From Maylandia zebra (taxonomy: Eukaryota > Chordata > Actinopteri > Cichliformes > Cichlidae): a stretch of 64,000 nucleotides of DNA. Position 1 is the stretch's first letter, and every line of letters starts with the position of its first letter. The translations under genes were made by a program, and so were the position numbers. Shown here piece after piece: positions 11,935-25,300 of this stretch. Where the stretch lies: contig NC_135172.1 of the NCBI RefSeq assembly GCF_041146795.1, forward strand, positions 41,047,623 through 41,111,622, read 5' to 3'. The notes under the pieces were generated by a model. That model worked only from the letters and a program-made list of their open reading frames with translations. It was not told the DNA's origin and did not search any database.

Positions 11935-12775
11935 AAGTTGAAGTTGAAAGCCGTTATCGTCATTATACACAGTATAGCAAGATTAAAAGCAGCTCTGTAA
12001 AAGTGCACATATACTCAGCACATTTTAATAAGCTATACAATAAAATAATCATACAAATAAAAAAAATACACAATACCGGAGTGACACAGACAGACAGTTT
12101 GAGCACCGACAATTTAAACACGGACATGAGTTCATGCTAAAGTCCAAGGAGCAGCGTAATGAGCAGTAGGGGTAGTAGGCTACAGTGTGCCACAGAACCA
12201 GTTCCTCAAAACACTTACTGATGACAGGGGTTAGTGCAATTGAGTGGAAGTCATTGAGACTGGTTATGGGTGACTTTTTGGGGGATGGGGATGATTATGG
12301 CAGATTTCAAGCACGATGGGATAACGGCTTGTTCCAGAGACAGGTTGAAGATGTCAGTGAAGACCTGTGCTGGCTGCGAGGCACATTCCTTGAGCACCTT
12401 CCCAGGTACTCCACCTGCAGCCTTCCTGGGGTTCACTGCACAGAGGTGTGACATCACATCCTGTGTCTCAAGAATAAGTGGGGAGTTATTAGAGGCTGGT
12501 GTGGGTTGTGGTGGTCACTGGCGTGGTGTGGCTGACTGCTGTGTTTGAGACTCAAAGCGGGCAAAAAAGCTGTTCAGCTGTTCAGTGATTGTATTTAGAA
12601 TGAACAGGAAAGCCTCTTTTTCCTTATAGGAAACAAAATTTAAAGGTGAGAGGTTAGACACTGAAAAGCTTTGTGTATTCAGTATTTGTTTAACCAGTAT
12701 CACTGCTTTAGCACACACTGAATCTTTTATCCTCCTGAAATATTGACCGGACAGTCCACTGTTTCCTGCAGTCAC
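11935..12775 (-). mobile_element. LINE fragment: RT N-terminal region and 3' tail-like sequence
   Basis: The minus strand encodes NPRKAAGGVPGKVLKECASQ, then QVFTDIFNLSLEQAVIPSCL and KSAIIIPIPQK. This is the start of a LINE reverse transcriptase domain, whose usual form is NPRKAAGPDGI. Upstream, around 12515-12775, is ITEQLNSFFARFE, typical of the linker before the RT. The catalytic YADD core is missing, and sequence at 11935-12120 looks like an AT-rich element tail, so the copy is internally deleted. Confidence 0.7.
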
Positions 12776-12944
12776 TTCCTCGTATACAAATACTGTGGGT
12801 TAACATAATCCATAAATTGTGGGTGTCACTTCATAATTGCGTGATAATTGAGATGCATGGATGAATGAAGAGGGTTATGGATGAATACTAATATGCTCAA
12901 ACATTACTGCTCTAGTCAGAAAGGCTTGCTGCCAGGAAACTGAA

Positions 12945-13510
12945 TCGAGTTTATTTATATAGCACCAAATCACAACAACAGTAACCTCAAAGTGCTTTAT
13001 ACTGTACAGGATTCTGGAGAAAACCTCAGGTATCAAATGAACCCCTATGAGTAACCATTTTGCGACAGAGGGAATGAAAAATTCACTTTTAATAGGAAGA
13101 AACTTCCAGCAGAGCCAGGCTCAGCGAGGGGCAGCCATCTGCAGTGACCAGTAAGGTGTAGAGAAATGTATCAACATCTGAGGAATCGAAAGAGGTGAGT
13201 GAAGAAGTGCTCAGTGCATCATGGGAAGTTCTGCAGAAACTAAGAGACAGTTCAGGGTCACCTGATTCAACACTAACATCAGCTTTAATAAAAAGGAAAG
13301 TTTAAAGCCTGATCCTAAAAGTAAAGAGTGCATCTGTTTCCTGAATCCTGACTGGGAGCTGGTTTCCGAGTAGAGGGGTCTGATCCCTGAAGGCTCTGCC
13401 TCCCATTCTACTTTTAGAAACTAGAAAAACATGAGCGGTCACTGACAGAAGGGAACTAATCCCACGTTCATCGGTTATCAGATAGAGAGCTCTGAGGAAA
13501 CTTAGAGGCT
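12945..13510 (+). repeat. Common teleost dispersed repeat
   Basis: The run starts near GAGTTTATTTATATAGCACC, continues AAATCACAACAACAGTAACC, TCAAAGTGCTTTATA, and later AGGAAGAAACTTCCAGCAGA and GGCTCAGCGAGGGGCAGCCA. This order of motifs is a very frequent fish repeat, often seen as the 3' part of a LINE. Mutations are spread throughout, so it is old. Confidence 0.6.
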
Positions 13511-15298
13511 TTAACAGCGATTACGTAAGCATGTCAGAAAATAAAACTGCGAAAGTGACTTTTCTGAAAGCTCTGATAGAGCTGAATATTACGGCATAAA
13601 GAGGCTCCTCACATCAGCCAGTCTGGATAATGTTCTGACTTTTGCCTTGGTCATCATGAGTCATCTTATTATGTGTAGTCCTGTAAGTTGTTTCTAATGC
13701 AATTTTTATTTGACATGACTCTTTAACAGTAAAAAATTAAGCTATCAAGGTTTATTATAAGTCTTTTAGAATCTAATATTTTTGGATCTAGGTCCATATA
13801 TAGACTATAGTCTGTCAGCTTATATCAGCTTGTGTTGTTTTGACTGTTTCCACACTGGAGGTGCAGTATCAGGTCATATCTGTTATCAAAAGTCAACCTG
13901 CCACCCTGTTTCGAAGGTTCCAGAGTGTGGCATGATTATTGCTCCTGCTTGTATTACTGTGACTAAATGAGTGCAGAATTGTTGTGCTGCTTCTCCTTCT
14001 TTTTTTAGAAACGGTTTAGGACCAGTGGCATGTGTCAGTATCACTGAATCACCGTTAGAACCATTACATCTACTGTCAAACATACACTTCTGTTTAATTA
14101 GAATGAAATTTATTTTTGCAGCAGTTTTAAAACTCTCACTCGAACGCAGCGATGGGGACAAGATTATTTATTTTAATCTCAAACTTCTGCCAAAGTTGAT
14201 TATTAGGGACTTACTGCTGAGGCCCTGTTACAGAACAAATGTGGGAGTGTTCTTAATGTGAACATTTGAAAAATTCAGGGTGTTTATGGGGTTAAACACC
14301 AGTCTCTTTGTGTTTTTGAGTCCCCAGACATTAAATACTTCTGGATCACGTCTTTTTTCGACAACACTGATACTTCCTAATGAAATCCTTTACTGGTGGA
14401 AGTTGTGAAGTTGTGAGTGGTTTACCAATTTACTCTTCTCTATCAGAGACAGTCTGAGCTATGAAAGACCCTATAATTTAGATATAATGTTCCACATTGT
14501 TACATTTTATGTGCTTACTCACCACCAGGTGTTCATTTATTCTGCATTTGAATGGGTTATGTATTTCAGTTTGGCCTCAAATAAGTACCAGCTTTGTATA
14601 AAATAAACGTGTGCCTGTAGCTACTGTGATAGAAGATGTGACAGTTATGTCATTGCTTTAGCAATCTGGGAGTCTAACCAAGCGAGTGGTGACCTATAAT
14701 AAGAAAACTACACGTGCTGCCTGTTTGATTGTGTGCACATATTTATTTTTCCTAATCTTTAACTGTTTGCGTTATGGTTTCAGCAGAATTGGCTGCACCC
14801 TCTTTTTAAAATGTTTTCTTAACCTCCACCAGTCGAACCTGCCCCGCTGTGTTTCCAAACATAAGCACCGACTATACCTGCTGAACTGCTTTTCTCGTTC
14901 CTCACTGAAGCATTCATATATTATACTGCACAGACACCTGCAACATATAGTATATCCAAAAAACCCTGTGGTGCCATGAACATATCTGTTTATGTAAAAT
15001 ATTCGAAGTGACCTGCAGATGAAGTTCGCTCTCTGTGATAAAAACATGCCACAGTGTCCTGCGTATATTCTTGAACTTTTTAACTTTCTCTTTGTCCTCA
15101 GCAGCATTTGTTGTTTGTGCCTCAAGCTGCAGTAACACAGTTTTTCAGTGGCTTTCTCAAGTAAAGGTCTAAATTCTGCCAGTTAACCAAGCATTGTCTC
15201 TTTGTTTAAAAAAGCACCAAGTTGAAATGATAGTTTAAAAATAATCCTGTTAATGCCAATATTTAAAATATGGTTATTAATTACTGATACTAGCAAAT
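13511..15298. other. Intergenic, no gene supported
   Basis: Short ORFs on both strands (for example 13886-14161, 14686-14979 and 14772-15125) overlap each other, lack known motifs and have no consistent splice context. I regard them as chance. Confidence 0.4.
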
Positions 15299-15308
15299 TC
15301 AACACTGT

Positions 15309-15332
15309 TTCCAAAAAAGTTGGGACACTTTA
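15309..15332. mobile_element. Tc1/mariner-like terminal sequence
   Basis: TTCCAAAAAAGTTGGGACA is close to the terminus of a fish mariner-like family whose 3' transposase remnant may be the piece at 16495-16770. It abuts the broken end of the Tc1 copy at 15336-15800. Confidence 0.45.
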
Positions 15333-15335
15333 AGT

Positions 15336-15800
15336 TTAAGCTTTGTGACATGGTGTGTTATCGTGCTGGAAGCAGTCATCAGAAGATGAATACACTGTGG
15401 TGATGCAGCGATGGACATGGTGAGCAACAATACTCAGGGACGCTGTTGAGTTTAAATAATACTCAGCCCTAACTATTGATACAAGGCAGAATGGATCCCT
15501 CCGTTCATGTTGTTTACATGAAAAATGTGGCCCTACCATCCAAATCGCAAGTCAGCAGATCAAGCAAAGTCTTTTCAGTCTGGCAATTTTGTTGAGCCCA
15601 TGTGAATTTTAGCCTCAGTTTCTTGTTCCTAGCTGACATGTGTGGCAGCTGGTGTGGTCTACTGCTGCTGTAGCCCATCAAGGTTTGACACGATGTGCAA
15701 TCTTGGTTGTAACCAGCGGTTATTGGTTTTAACTGTTGCAGTAACCGTCAGCTTGAAGGAGTCTGGCCATTATATTCTTTTAAGAATCCCCAAAATGTCT
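15336..15800 (-). pseudogene. Tc1-like transposase pseudogene
   Basis: The minus strand from about 15795 down to 15336 follows the order of a Tc1-family transposase. It starts in the HTH region (GCCAGACTCCTTCAAGCTGA side) and runs through the catalytic core. The best-preserved stretch reads SIVAHHVHRCITTVYSSSDD, then CFQHDNTPCHKA, where DN-x-PCH carries the second catalytic aspartate of the DDE triad. Frameshifts and deletions interrupt the frame, and the copy stops just after the DNTPCH motif, so the third acidic residue is missing. It cannot encode an active enzyme. Confidence 0.75.
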
Positions 15801-16304
15801 GCTTGGAGCTCATAAAGATGAATGTCTGAAGCAGATGTTTCCTCCTAGTGAACTCATCTGTGCTGCTAAGACAAAAATCATGTAACTCCAATGTTGACTA
15901 CCAACAGGGAGCACTTACAAAAACTTCAGGAAAAGGTTTGTAATGTCAATTTCACCAGTTTATTGTGGCAATTTCGTATAGATTCCCTGTTAACTTTTCT
16001 AACTGGCCATGATGTTCAGGCCCTCAGCCAGAACTGCACTGAAAACACACTTTATTCTGCGGTGGAAATCGTAGCAGTGTTTCAGGAATACTCATTTAAA
16101 ACTACAAAATGAATACTTAAAAAAAGTGAACACAAATTTCTACAATCTTTAGGCTGTTATTTTTATGTCATTTTCTTTTTTTTTCTTCTATTTTTTACCT
16201 ACTTCCCCTTTTCAATGGTGCATGCTTTACCCTCTGAGCCAGTTTTGTTTTGTCACAATAATTATATTAATATTTTATTCTACAGTAGGTTGTTTTTAAT
16301 GCTC

Positions 16305-16395
16305 ATGTCAGCTCATCTATATATAGTATATATATAGATGAGCTGACATATATATATATAGTAACAAGCTGGATAAACTATCCAGCTTGTTACTA
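16305..16395. repeat. Two adjacent near-perfect palindromes
   Basis: Palindrome 1 has 21-bp arms at 16305-16325 and 16329-16349 with a 3-base spacer. Palindrome 2 has 17-bp arms at 16359-16375 and 16379-16395, also with a 3-base spacer. Every arm position pairs. They are separated by a short TA run. Long perfect arms with so small a loop can extrude as cruciforms and are usually short-lived in genomes, so they are probably young. No gene is attached. Confidence 0.85.
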
Positions 16396-16494
16396 GCACA
16401 CAGTTCAACAACCAGTATCTGTGACTGCGGATGCATTAGTACACGTGGCACTAAATCTGCTGAACAATACATACAGGTTTTGCAACCACATATA

Positions 16495-16775
16495 ATGGCA
16501 TTCATCTAGATGACACCTTTTCAGGAAGACAATGCAAAACTTCATTCTGCACATATTCAATAAAAGAGAGTGTCTGGGTTTTAAACTGCATGCTTGCAAC
16601 TATAGAGCAATAAATATGAATTAAGATGCCCTGAAAAATGTGAAAACATTTGGCTTCGAATCTCCAGGAACTGATGTCCATCCGTTCCTGAACGCAGTGA
16701 TGCAACACAGTGGTAAACATGCCTCATAACATATTTAAAATGTTTTGTTGGATTTTTTTTTTAATAGCATGATTT
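16495..16775 (+). pseudogene. Mariner/Tc1-like transposase 3' relic
   Basis: Scattered motifs match the end of a fish mariner-like transposase gene in order: TTCAGGAAGACAATGCAAAA (16519-16538), GAAAACATTTGGC (16641-16653) and ATGCAACACAGTGGTAAACA (16700-16719). The last of these lies just before the terminal repeat in intact copies. Large deletions remove the rest. The first motif corresponds to the QDNA catalytic region. Confidence 0.5.
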
Positions 16776-16839
16776 TTGAAAAAAAGAACACTTCTCACTT
16801 TAAACATTCTTTCATCTGGTTTGAATCAACTAAAGGGCT

Positions 16840-17590
16840 TTTGATAATTTACAGATAATCACATTGCACTTTTCTTGACATTTTACAGTGTGTCCTGACT
16901 TCTTAGTAAAGAAGGTTGTAAAACATACACTAAAATTTTCTCAAATGACTGATTTTCACAAGTAATGTTCTCATGTATGCCTGTATCTCACCATCGCAGC
17001 AGTTTTGGTTTTATTTGGTTTAAAATATGTGTATTGCAAAGATTTCTGTAGCACCATCCCACCAGATTTCCCTTTCACCAACTATTGACACAGCGTTCTG
17101 GGGATTATCCAGAGTGAGTACAGAAAGTTCCGTTTATTTGTTCAGTTTTGTTGTCAAACCAGGCTGCAATGGAGGTGTTAATGTAAAAATCAGTGTGGCA
17201 GATAAGCGTTAGTCATTCAGACTTTGCTCTGTCCTCTTTGCAAATACCCAGTTTCCAACCCCCAGCTGGTTGCATCAGTTTACACTCATATTCACCCCAC
17301 AGCCAAGAGCCGAAAAAAAGAAAAGGCATTCAGTGAATTCCGATGTTTCACTATACTGTATTTCACATATTGCACTCGTGGTTCGTGCGCTGTAATGTGC
17401 TCTAATAAAGTAAATCTATAAAATATGATTACATAGTTGAGTTTGTTTCCCTGTTTAAAAAGTGTGGGCAGTTAAAAGCCATCCCATCCAGTTTTCCTGC
17501 TCTCGGCGGACTGATGTGTGCAGGGAGCGCCTCTCTTTCACTTCCAGGTGCAGCCCGCTGCGATCCAGTCACAATTCAACACGAACTGCT
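16840..17590. other. Intergenic sequence upstream of p4hb
   Basis: No exon or clear repeat was recognised. The sequence becomes GC-rich and CpG-containing from about 17500, marking the approach to the p4hb promoter. Confidence 0.4.
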
Positions 17591-17805
17591 TTCTGCCTCA
17601 TAAAGGCGCATGCGCACTACGCCTGACCCTCCGGTTTCTGCGTGCACTGCCACGTTAGTAGCGGTAGACACAAAATACCAGCTACTCTCCCAACCTTAAA
17701 CGAGGGGAAACGGACCTGAAACTAACACCCGTTCCTCCACCACAGCCGTAGCCGAGCTCGTCTGAACCTTTCGTCTATTTTAGGGAAGAAAACTCGACGG
17801 CGACG
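17500..17805 (+). promoter_or_regulatory. p4hb: p4hb promoter and 5' UTR, NRF1 palindrome
   Basis: The region is CpG-rich compared with the AT-rich flank and has no good TATA box. GCGCATGCGC at 17606-17615 is the full palindromic NRF1 consensus, common in constitutive CpG-island promoters. I looked for an ER-stress element of the form CCAAT-N9-CCACG and did not find one. A lone CCACG is present near 17650. The transcription start is not determinable from sequence alone. Confidence 0.55.
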
Positions 17806-19336
17806 ATGTTGAAGTTTCTGATTTTCTGCACACTGGCTGTGGCCATCAACGCTGAGATAGCCGAGGAAGAAGATGTCCTGGTGCTGAAGAAGAGTAACTT
17901 CGACGAGGCTCTCCAGGCTCACCCCAACATCCTGGTTGAGTTCTGTAAGTGATTCTGACTGCTTTTAAAAGGTCTCCAGCTCAAGCTAAGCCTCCCGCTG
18001 CGGTCTCAGCTCGTGCAGAGCTAAGCTAGCCGAGTTAAGCCTGACATAATGTTAGCATTAAACTTTGACACTTGAGATAAGTTGCTGCTGGTTAGCTAAC
18101 TCACCGACGTTGGGTTTGGTTTTTCGTTCATGCGTGACTGTAATTCACCGAGCTACAGAGCTGCTGTAGTTATTCCTTTAATGAAACAGAGAGCCTTGAT
18201 CATCGGGCTGTTTTCTCGCTGTGATGGTAAAAGTAGTCAAGCTAACACCGAAGTGTAACGGGACTCTGCCGCGGAGGCAAAACTTGGCTGTGACCCTCAG
18301 ATTTATTTTCTGCAAACCTCAACCAGTTTGTAACATCTGTGCGAATATAGTATTTCCTTAAATTAGCTTTATCTCTGGTGAATTGTATAGAAATTGTGCA
18401 GTGCCGTACTTAAGATACATCTGTTGCTTTAAGAGCATTATTAAGGCCACAAAGGGGTTTTTTGCACGCCTCAAATTGGGCCTTTGGGGGTGTCTGAGGA
18501 AGTTGCTGTGCACATAGCAAAAGGCAGTGAGTCTTCTCTGAAGTTAGAGAAGTCTGTGTTAGTTCTGAGTATTTAGCGTATCTTATAATCGGGGAAATAT
18601 AGCGAGTTTTTTTTAATAAGGTGGTTTTTTTTTTTATTAATACAAAATTTCCCCCTAATTTGAGTCGCCAAATTGTGAAATGCAGGAAAGCTGGGATGGT
18701 GGAGAGCAGATAAATGGGTCAAGATAGGTTTCGATCGGCTGTTGCGGTTTCATGCGGTAGCTTTCGCTTTTCTTGCACCTCCTGATAATTCATTTCCCGA
18801 TTGAATTGGCTTATTAAACTGGTTAGTTTGGGCTTTGCAGGCCCGTCCCGCTTCACTTTTGTCTGATTGTTGACCTCTTTCACAAAGTGTGTGACAGCTG
18901 ATTGGACTAGTCGGCTCTCGGGATGGGAGGGATGAAGGGCTTTGTTTGCCCACGTCCTCCTCAGCTGGGCGGGATCTCTGCGTGCATGGAGCTAGGTTGA
19001 CGTGTACTTCACAAAAGTTCAACTGTGTGTGTTTGTAATGACCCGAGTGGTACAAGGAAGTTTAGTTCTTTGTCAATACGTTTTAAAAAATGAGGTCATT
19101 AGTTGACGTGGCCTTTCTGATAAGCAGGTTTATCGGTTCCAAGTGTATAAGTACACTTCGCGACTGAACGTGAAACAAGAGGAGAGAGGCACACACAAGG
19201 TTTTGTTCTTCAGCAAAATTGTCTTTATAATCTAAGATTATCTGATCTTAGTCTTCAAGTTGTTATTATTATTATTTTAATCCTGGAAACATTTAAATGT
19301 GCAACTTTAATATTGGAAAAGGTTTTTCTCTTGCAA

Positions 19337-19387
<51 letters not shown>

Positions 19388-22300
19388 ACACACACACCTC
19401 CCAGTTTCATTATTTTTTATTTTGGTAAATTAGTGATATTTCAATGGTGCCTTCTAATTGGGCATTCAAAGTATTTTTTACTATGAGCCACACTAAGTCA
19501 GGCACTCTCACACCGTCTTAACTCTGATTTCTGTATCTTGTCTAAGGATGTTTAATATACAGACTGAAGGAGTCAGGGATTGAACCACCAACCTACCCTC
19601 CTTATCCACATACAGATATATTATGGATCCTTAAGGGAATCATCAAAAGTACAAGCATCCTTTAAGAAAGCTGCTAATTTCACTTTAAGTTGCTCTAAAA
19701 CATTCAGATATTTTCACTATAGAATAACAGGACACTATATTGGCCATGTTTGTTTTTTTTGTTTAAATGATGATAAACAGAATTGATTGTTTAGGAAAAC
19801 CTCTTTATTATCCCATTGTGCCAAGCAAAGGGAGACTCAAATACTTTAATCCCACTCACACACCATCCTTGAGCAAAAATCAAATTGTACAAATTTGTGA
19901 AGCTGGATCCAAGAGATGAAATGGGGATGGAAATTCAGAACCACTTTGGAGTGTCCTATCAATCAGGATCGAATGCCTCCAGGCACTCGAGCACTTTCAT
20001 CAGTGCTGCTGTCGTTTTCTGACAGCAACAATTTTGCAAAAAGACATCAGGCTCATTGCAGTTGAGCTTTTGAACATCCAAGTCCTATTTCAATAGACTT
20101 TCTACAGTCTCTACATAGTTTTCATCACAGAAGCACTGAGGCGTCAGTAAAATATTCTCTAAAGAACTGAACCTATAATCAGAACTGACTACAAATTAAA
20201 TCTTATCAATCATCCCCAAGGACAGAAGGTGATGCGGAAATGGCCGATGGATAGTTTGGATGAATGTAGCTTTTTAATTTGCTGATTAATACAAATTCTC
20301 ATGTGGTCTTTTGTTCTTTGTCACATTTTTGTTTTCCACCATTATGATCTGATATCATTCTCGGTAGCAATACAAACCTTTCTCTGTGTGGTTTCCTCAG
20401 ATGCCCCATGGTGCGGTCACTGCAAGGCCCTGGCTCCAGAGTATGCCAAGGCTGCTGGCATGCTGAAGGCAGAGAGTTCAGACATCCGCCTGGCTAAAGT
20501 GGACGCCACAGAGGAAACAGAACTCGCCCAAGAGTACGGCGTCCGGGGATACCCCACCATAAAGTTCTTCAAGGGTGGAGACAAGGAATCTCCCAAAGAG
20601 TACTCAGGTGAGTGGGGATGGATGCGTTTCATTCATAAGTTTTAGTTTAAAAATTGGGGTGGACCATAGTTGTTTCTGGCTGCTGATTTCCAAGTAATTA
20701 AAATAGGAGTGAGGGGAGGGGGTGGAAGCATTTAAACGGTTAACACTGAGTTATTCACATACACACGCTGTCAAGCTGCCGTTTCAGCTGGTCGTGGCCC
20801 TCTCGACCTTTGTAACTTGGCATTTTGTGCCACTGCAGCTGGATTAAAGACAGAGGTGATTGTGTCCATTTCTAAATTATATCTGTACTAAAGTTCAGAG
20901 ATTCAGACTATACCAAGGGACATATTACCTTGGGGGTGACACGTGTCATTAAGGAGCATACTGCAGCGGCTACTCGCACTATAACAGCGAGCATAAATGA
21001 TTATTAAAACGAGAAAGCATCTCGTTTCCTTCAGCAGTGAGTCTGTACTCGATGACCGTCATGAATCTGCTTTGGTTATCAGTGTCTGTACTGCCTCTGT
21101 TCTAGCAGGATGACAAACATAAAGGAACAGAAGCTCCAGCATTGGGACTTTTTCAGAGGTCAAAGCCAATTAAGTTATAAGTGACTGTTTCTGGGGGTTT
21201 ACAGGTATTCTTGTTTGTGGCCCCCATGCTAAATGTAGCCTATCCTTGTTTTCAGACTTGATAACATCAGAAGAACATTATTTCTAAAAGTTAAACCAAA
21301 ACACAGACACAAGGAAGGCTCAGATCTTTTGTACAAGAGTAGAAATGTTGCATAAACAAGCTAATAAAAGCCAAAATTTGTTAAATAATTAGGAAGTTTC
21401 ATTGCTGTGAACAGGTGTCGTATACACACACGAGCAGGATTCCTGCCAAATCAAAATACGCAAACGGCCTAATATAAAACAGAACGGTGGATTAAAACAT
21501 TTCTGGAGTAGGATCACCAGAGCCCTCGTAGAAAGAAGTCTACATCCATGCTGTTTATAAAACAAGAATAATTTAAGTGTAGTGAGTGCAGTAACGTTTA
21601 GTCATCTAGTCAACTACTTGCATAGGTCCCCGTCAGCTCGGGGAAGGATGGACTTATGGAAAGATGACAAACTTCCACGTCAGCTTCCTGATCGAGTCTT
21701 ATCAGTTACACAATGTCCTTCCTGAGTCATCCATCACATGATCATTTTTCATATTTAAGCAGAAACATCAGCTTTAATTAACAGTAGCTGACTCATAAAG
21801 GATGGCAAGCTGCAGGACTCTTAAAGTAAATTTTAATCATCCTGTGGTTAAACCAGATGGTCGTATCATAGTTTCATGTGGAGAGATTTATTATTTCAAT
21901 TGTTTTTAGTTTTTCTGAAGTGTCAACAACCAGAAAAAACATAAATATATAATTGAACACTTTAATTAAATGTGAAGAAGATAAATTGGTATGAATATTT
22001 GGTTCATTCCACCGACCTGTTTTACATGCAGTATAATAGAAACAGCACAACACAAACTGATATCCTAAACGTTCATCCTTTAGTTTAATTTCTGCCTCAT
22101 GATGAAATTTATATGAACTACACACTTTGGGAATAACTGATGAGAAATCTGAAGTTTATCCTTTGTTACACATCTACAATACTTGTCTTTGTAGTATTGG
22201 GAGGAGACACCAATCCCCTGGGGGTTGCTTCAGGAAGGGCACCGGTGTAAAAATCTGTCAAACGTGCAGAGTTACCCGCTGTGACGATCTCCTGTGAATA

Positions 22301-25300
22301 AGGGAGCACCTGAAAGTAGCTTGTAGTAGTTTTAGAAACTGTTGACTTTCACTTTATTTATTTATTTTTTAGCTTTAGCAAGAATCACATCTACACATCT
22401 ACTTTTATAGTATTTATTTTAGCATCATTCATCATGTTTCTCAGCTGGTGCTAAAATACTGAGCTGATGGTGCATTGCTGCTTTGTGACTTTTCTCCTTC
22501 AATGCTCTTTGATGAATTGGTCTTGCCTCTGAAATGATGCAATCTTAAGTTCTGTCTGAGCATAGTGACTGACTATTATGTCATAAAAATGATGTTATTA
22601 CAGGGTTAGGGGTTTAGATTAAATTGCTGAAGCCGGGCCCGAGTGACTCCTAAGTAATATGATCTGCACAGCAGCCTAAACATGAGCCAGCCAATCGGCT
22701 GCATTAGACGGGCAGTGGGCGGGCCTTGCTCCGCACGTTCCCCTCACGCTGCCTCTGGGACGTGGTCGAGGTATGTGCATTTCTTCACGTCTCCTCTGCT
22801 GGCCTGACTCAGTTTTCAGCTGGAGGAGAAGAGAGCAGGTTGGGAAGTGCTTTTGTGGAAACGACTACTCTGACTTTAAAAAAAAAAAGCCGCCTCCCAC
22901 GCACTGCCTGAAACCTCAAAGTGCTGCATAAAGACTACGTGCTGAATCGCCTCATCGTTTTCATAGTGAAACTGCTGTTGCATCACAGGTCCAGCCTCTT
23001 TTAAGTCCAGTTTAAGTAAAACCCACAGAAAGTAAACATGTTTTAACGGCCTCACAAATGTGGCGTACAGTTTTATATTTTTCAATCATTGTGTGGTGAT
23101 TAAACTGCTGAGGTACTTGAATATGAAAGGGGAAACGACTGAGCCTGAGTTGAAGTTGTGAAGAGCAGTTAGGTTTCAGAAATTGCAGAAGTGCAAAAAT
23201 TTTAACTGGCAAAGGCGCTTAAATGTTCACACCCATAAAGTGAGTCGGTTGCCTCCGTGTGTTACGTGTGACCACAGGAAGTGCTGTGCAAATTCACTTC
23301 AATCTCACGCCCCCCAAAAATTTCAAGGTCTGCCTGATCCATTGGTGCTTTTTAAATAGTTTTGTACTTAAAACTAATTGGTGCACTGAATTTTTAGGCA
23401 TAGTGTTACTAATGTTTTTGGGGATACAGAGGTGATTGTGAGAATAAACTCTTTAAAAATGTGATTGTCCCTGTTCAGCATGCAATTGCACCTTTCTTAA
23501 AACTCTTGATGACGTGAGTGGTTTGCTGTAACGAAAACAAATTCAGGCCAAAAAGGACAAATTAAATAAAATATGCACGTGTTTTTATACACAGACTGTA
23601 GGTTATGTCCCCAATACAAAAACATGCATGCAATGTAAAGTTGGTATTTTGTTTGCTGGTATATTATTTTTATTTATAATCATGCTTGGTTGAGATGGTA
23701 GAGTGCCACGTAATCAGCTGATGCTAGTGTTCATTGTTGACAAGCTGCCTTCATAAAAACGTACAGGTGCGCTGCACAGACACAGATCCCAGGTAATTTG
23801 TGTCATGTAAGATTTATGAAAATGTAAATTTCTGAAACTTTACTGACGGGCCTTTTTTGTGTATTGTGAAGTTGGACGTTTATGGGAATTAATGGAGCCT
23901 TTAATGGCCAGTCGAGGAACTGATGGTATTTAGCACTGGTGTTGGCTTCATTTTGTTTAAGACTGTTGCTGGTTAAAGTTAGACTGTGTTTGGGTAACGG
24001 TTTGGCTCTTACAAAACTGCTTTCAACAATATTCTAACAGCTCATCTAAATGTAATGAAATTTAGCACTGCTCTGACTCGTAGCTCGGGTTCAACTAGGT
24101 GGGCAAAGAAGAGGCAGGCACATAGATGTTTTTCAAATTAATATTCATGTACCCATTTTTCCCCCCACTCAAGATCAGCTATTTCTATTGAAATCCAAAC
24201 TAAAAAGCCTGAATTACTGTTTTGTTTCAGCTGGCAGGCAGGCGGATGACATCGTCAACTGGCTGAAGAAGCGCACAGGGCCCGCCGTCGCCACCCTGAA
24301 TGAGGTCACCGACGCAGAGTCTCTGATCGCTGATAATGAGGTGGCAGTCATCGGATTCTTCAAGGTGCGATTCGGATCTCTATAACTGAAATGTGTTTAC
24401 GGTATCATCTCTAAAAGCAGAAGATTAGTCCTAATTCCTGCCTTTCCTTTAAAAATATACATATATTGTCGTGTTGCAATCAAAGCAGAGGTTGAAGCTA
24501 CTGCAAGTTTCAATCAGAGGATTGCTGTTTGTCTTTTAGGATGCAGAGTCTGCTGGTGCCCAGGCCTATGAAAAAGCAGCTCAGGCCATAGATGACATTC
24601 CCTTCGCCAAGACCTCCAGCGATGCCATTTACTCCAAGTTTGAAGTGTCCAAGGACAGCGTTGTCCTCTTCAAGAAGGTGACTCTCAAATATTCTCTTGC
24701 GTCTGTTTGTACACAAACATGTGGACAAACTGTGTTCACAGGACATCAGGAAGACATAGTTCTCTTACTGATTTCATCTAAAGCTGTTACTCAGTCTGAG
24801 GTGTAATCGGAATACATTGTAAATATGTTGTTTGTGCCTGTGAAACGCACTTCCATGTGTGAGTATTTACAGTGGAGCTGCAGAAGACGCCACAGCTGTG
24901 TCTCTGATCCACACCTCTGTAATTTGATGCTGTTGAACCCACAGTATCCGCTCTCCGGTGCTAAACTTGGCTCGTTTGAGCTACTTGAACGTTTAAGACG
25001 TGCACTTTGCTCGCCCTCACTGCCGTGCATGTTGTTAGGTTACTGTCTGTCCTCCAAGCAGCTCCCGTTGGCTAAAGGCAGAGGATGAATGCATGTAATT
25101 TGAATGCCTTCCTATAAGCCTGTATAGGTAATAAAACTCACTATAATTTACACAAGAGGTCATTAACTACAGCCATCTCATGTGCAGTTGGTCAGAGATC
25201 AGTTTGTTATCTTCAGCCTGTTGATTCATCAGATTGAGTCAAAGTCCAGAGGATCTTTCAGAAGTGGTGCGTTGGCAACCATGTAACACGAGGAACCTAT

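Larger units (their letters stand above)
20608..24230 (+). other. p4hb intron 2, with repeat and promoter-like cluster
   Basis: This 3.6-kb intron includes a relic of a common fish repeat at 22185-22320 and a CCAAT/GC-box cluster near 22689-22723, both listed separately. No additional exon was found between the splice sites. Confidence 0.5.

Noticed and set aside
17500..17805. ER-stress response element in the p4hb promoter
   Set aside because: I looked for CCAAT-N9-CCACG in both orientations and found only an isolated CCACG.
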